From contig NZ_CP009434.1 in assembly GCF_000960995.1 (NCBI RefSeq), forward strand, positions 1,922,001-1,986,000: DNA of 64,000 nt. Reading direction: 5' to 3'. Positions within the stretch are counted from its first letter, which is position 1. Every line of letters starts with the position of its first letter. The stretch comes from Burkholderia glumae LMG 2196 = ATCC 33617. GTDB lineage: Bacteria; Pseudomonadota; Gammaproteobacteria; Burkholderiales; Burkholderiaceae. Made by a program: the position numbers and the translations under genes. Below, one piece after another: positions 62,422 through 64,000 of this stretch. The notes under the pieces are model-generated. The model was not told where the DNA came from and did no database searches. It was given only the letters and a program-made list of their open reading frames with translations.

Positions 62422-62498
62422 CGAAATGCGCCGCGAAATGCGCCGGCTTCATGGCCCTGTCCGCGGCCCTGTCCGCGGCTCTGTCCGCGGCCCTGTCG
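62422..62498. repeat. Two adjacent families of 12-bp tandem repeats behind the Fur promoter
   Basis: CGAAATGCGCCG occurs twice in tandem (62422-62445), followed by four copies of a different 12-mer, GCGGCCCTGTCC with small variations (62452-62498). The tract lies upstream of the receptor promoter and downstream of the permease gene. It is too short to be CRISPR and has no spacers. Slipped-strand change in copy number is possible. Confidence 0.75.
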
Positions 62499-62687
62499 AA
62501 CGCGCGCGCCGGGCGCGCCCGCGGCGATCGCGAGCGCCGGCGCCGCGGGCGCGTGCATGCCGTTTGCTCAAGTATCCTAACTAGATGACGCGCGGCGGGC
62601 CGCGCCGGAAGCGGCCGCGCCGACCGGCGGCGCCGCGCGCCCCGCCCCGCCGCGCGCGGACGCGGCGGCGGCGCGGCGGCGGGCCGC
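62499..62687. other. Intergenic tail after the permease gene
   Basis: GC-rich sequence with overlapping self-complementary GCC/GGC runs that could form terminators for the minus-strand permease gene. No T-run and no supportable gene were seen. Confidence 0.4.
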
Positions 62688-64000
62688 TCAGGTGGAGGTG
62701 AGCGTCTTGCGCAGCATCAGCGCGATCAGATACGGGCCGCCGATCAGCGTGGCGACGAGCCCCGAGGCGACCTCCTCCGGGAACACCAGCTGGCGGCCGA
62801 GCCACTCGGCGAAGGTCATCAGCAAGGCGCCGATCACGGCCGCGACGAGGATCTGCGAAGCCGGCCGGCGCGCGCCGGAGAAGCGCGCGATATGCGGCGC
62901 GATCAGGCCGACGAACGACAGCGGGCCGACCAGCATGGTCGAGGCGGCCGTCAGCACCGAGGCGAGCAGCAGGATCGTCACGCGGGCGCGGGCGACCGGC
63001 ACGCCGAGGCCGCCCGCCACGCCGGCACCGAGCCCGAGCGCCTCGACCCAGCGGCTCAGCAGCGGCGCGCCAGCCAGGCCGAGCAGCGCGATCACGGTGG
63101 CGCCATAGGCGATCGGCGCCTGCACGTAGTAGGTCGAGCCGACGATGAAGTTCAGCACCATTCCGACGCGCGAGTCGCCGCTCGACATCATCGCGCTGAC
63201 GATCGCCTGCAGCAGCGCGCTGATCGCCACGCCGATCAGCAGCAGCCGCTCCGGCGCGAACGCGGCCCGCGAGCCGAGCCACATCAGCAGCGCGAGCGTG
63301 ACGATCACGCCGCCCAGGCAGCTCGCGAACAGCACGCCCGGGCTCGGCAGCACGCCGGCGAACAGCACCGCCACGATGCCGAGCATGCCGCCCGAGCTGA
63401 CGCCGAGCAGGTCCGGGCTCGCCATCGGGTTGGCGGTGATGCGCTGGATCAGCGTGCCGCCGATCGCCAGCAGCACGCCGGCCGCGGCCGCCGCGATGGT
63501 GTGCGGCGCGCGCCAGAACAGGATCGCGCGCATCTGCTCGAGATCGCCGATGCGCCAGCCGTCGAGCGTGCGCGTGACGCCGAAGCTCAGCCCCATCACC
63601 AGCACCAGCGCGACGAGCGCGACCGGCAGCCGGCGCGCGAGCCGCGCGGGCGGGCCGGCGGCGATGCCGGCCGCGTGCAGGTCCGGCTGCGCGCGCAGCT
63701 TGGGCAGCAGCAGCAGCAACAGCGGCACGCCCACCAGCGAGGTGACGGTGCCGGTGGGAATCAGGTGCGCCGAGAACAGTTCGGCCGACGAGGCCACGCG
63801 CACCAGCTCGTCGGTCAGCCACAGCAGCGCGGCGCCGAGGCACGGCGCCCAGATCAGGCGCTGGCCGATGCGGCGCGCGCCGGCGAGCCGCGCGAGCGTG
63901 GGCGCGGCCAGCCCGACGAAGCCGATCACGCCGACCGTGGAGACCACCGCCGCGGTCAGCACCACCGAGACCAGCAGCGCCGCGACGCGCGTGCGATGCA
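62688..64000 (-). CDS. FhuB-type double FecCD ferric-siderophore permease (partial; N-terminus beyond the right edge)
   Basis: Inner-membrane ABC permease for ferric siderophore uptake. The visible 437 residues hold the end of a first FecCD unit (GVIGFVGLAAPTLARLAGAR, then PTGTVTSLVGVPLLLLLLPK) and a complete second unit (RAPHTIAAAAAGVLLAIGGT, NPMASPDLLGVSSGGMLGI, GPLSFVGLIAPHIARFSGAR, LIGGPYLIALM). Two FecCD units in one chain is the FhuB arrangement. The frame stays open to position 64000, so the GTG at 63965 is not the true start. The ATPase and binding protein should lie to the right. Confidence 0.92.
   Translation of the reverse strand, partial: HRTRVAALLVSVVLTAAVVSTVGVIGFVGLAAPTLARLAGARRIGQRLIWAPCLGAALLWLTDELVRVASSAELFSAHLIPTGTVTSLVGVPLLLLLLPKLRAQPDLHAAGIAAGPPARLARRLPVALVALVLVMGLSFGVTRTLDGWRIGDLEQMRAILFWRAPHTIAAAAAGVLLAIGGTLIQRITANPMASPDLLGVSSGGMLGIVAVLFAGVLPSPGVLFASCLGGVIVTLALLMWLGSRAAFAPERLLLIGVAISALLQAIVSAMMSSGDSRVGMVLNFIVGSTYYVQAPIAYGATVIALLGLAGAPLLSRWVEALGLGAGVAGGLGVPVARARVTILLLASVLTAASTMLVGPLSFVGLIAPHIARFSGARRPASQILVAAVIGALLMTFAEWLGRQLVFPEEVASGLVATLIGGPYLIALMLRKTLTST

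Noticed and set aside
62422..62498. Possible CRISPR-like repeats
   Set aside because: The units are contiguous 12-mers without spacers, so this is a simple tandem repeat.

Overview
The window is high-GC DNA of Burkholderia type. The fused assimilatory nitrate reductase, the DUF1842 protein, the Fur-controlled lipopeptide-siderophore locus and the dense NRPS content suggest a plant-associated species of the B. gladioli/plantarii/glumae kind; this assignment is by gene content, with no search run. The window holds three blocks.

(1) 1-10542, nitrate assimilation. A leftward operon encodes a nitrate/nitrite transporter (5962-7287), NirB, NirD and a nitrate reductase fused to a flavodoxin-type electron-donor module that runs off the left edge. 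Its leader has a sigma-54 -24/-12 promoter followed by a 12-bp-stem intrinsic terminator just before the first start codon. Divergently transcribed are cobA (siroheme for NirB) and nasT-nasS. NasT is an ANTAR antiterminator and NasS its nitrate-binding partner, so the terminator is the obvious candidate target.

(2) 11434-38836, a rightward operon for a hybrid NRPS-PKS product that I cannot match to a known compound. Order: MbtH; metallo-beta-lactamase-fold protein; JmjC/cupin_8 oxygenase; a protein I do not recognise; NRPS (C-A-T, Ser-like pocket); NRPS (C-A-T, Val-like pocket); a very large C-A-T-KS-AT-T-C-A-T-E-like synthase; a CmlA-type diiron beta-hydroxylase; a membrane-anchored class C beta-lactamase-fold hydrolase; GNAT; MFS exporter; Asp/Asn beta-hydroxylase-like oxygenase. 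Two of the NRPS reading frames are really one frame cut by a single TAA codon at 22270, with no usable start codon behind it. This looks like a nonsense mutation, or a sequence error, in a synthase of about 4,700 residues. No thioesterase domain is present.

(3) 40224-64000, a leftward siderophore locus. A FhuB-type permease (partial) and a TonB-dependent receptor with a Fur box inside its promoter come first. Then follow a helical-cupin protein resembling SznF, a YqcI/YcgG (DcsA-type) protein, a FAAL-initiated NRPS and a second NRPS. The two small enzymes fit the pair known to be required for C-diazeniumdiolate (graminine) siderophores of the gramibactin type. A 2.87-kb C-A segment is present twice, almost identically, across the two NRPS genes.

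Between blocks 2 and 3 lies a DUF1842 gene with an AT-rich, palindrome-rich upstream region. AT-rich tracts on both sides of block 2 are compatible with acquisition of that operon. No tRNA, rRNA, CRISPR array or recognisable transposase was seen.
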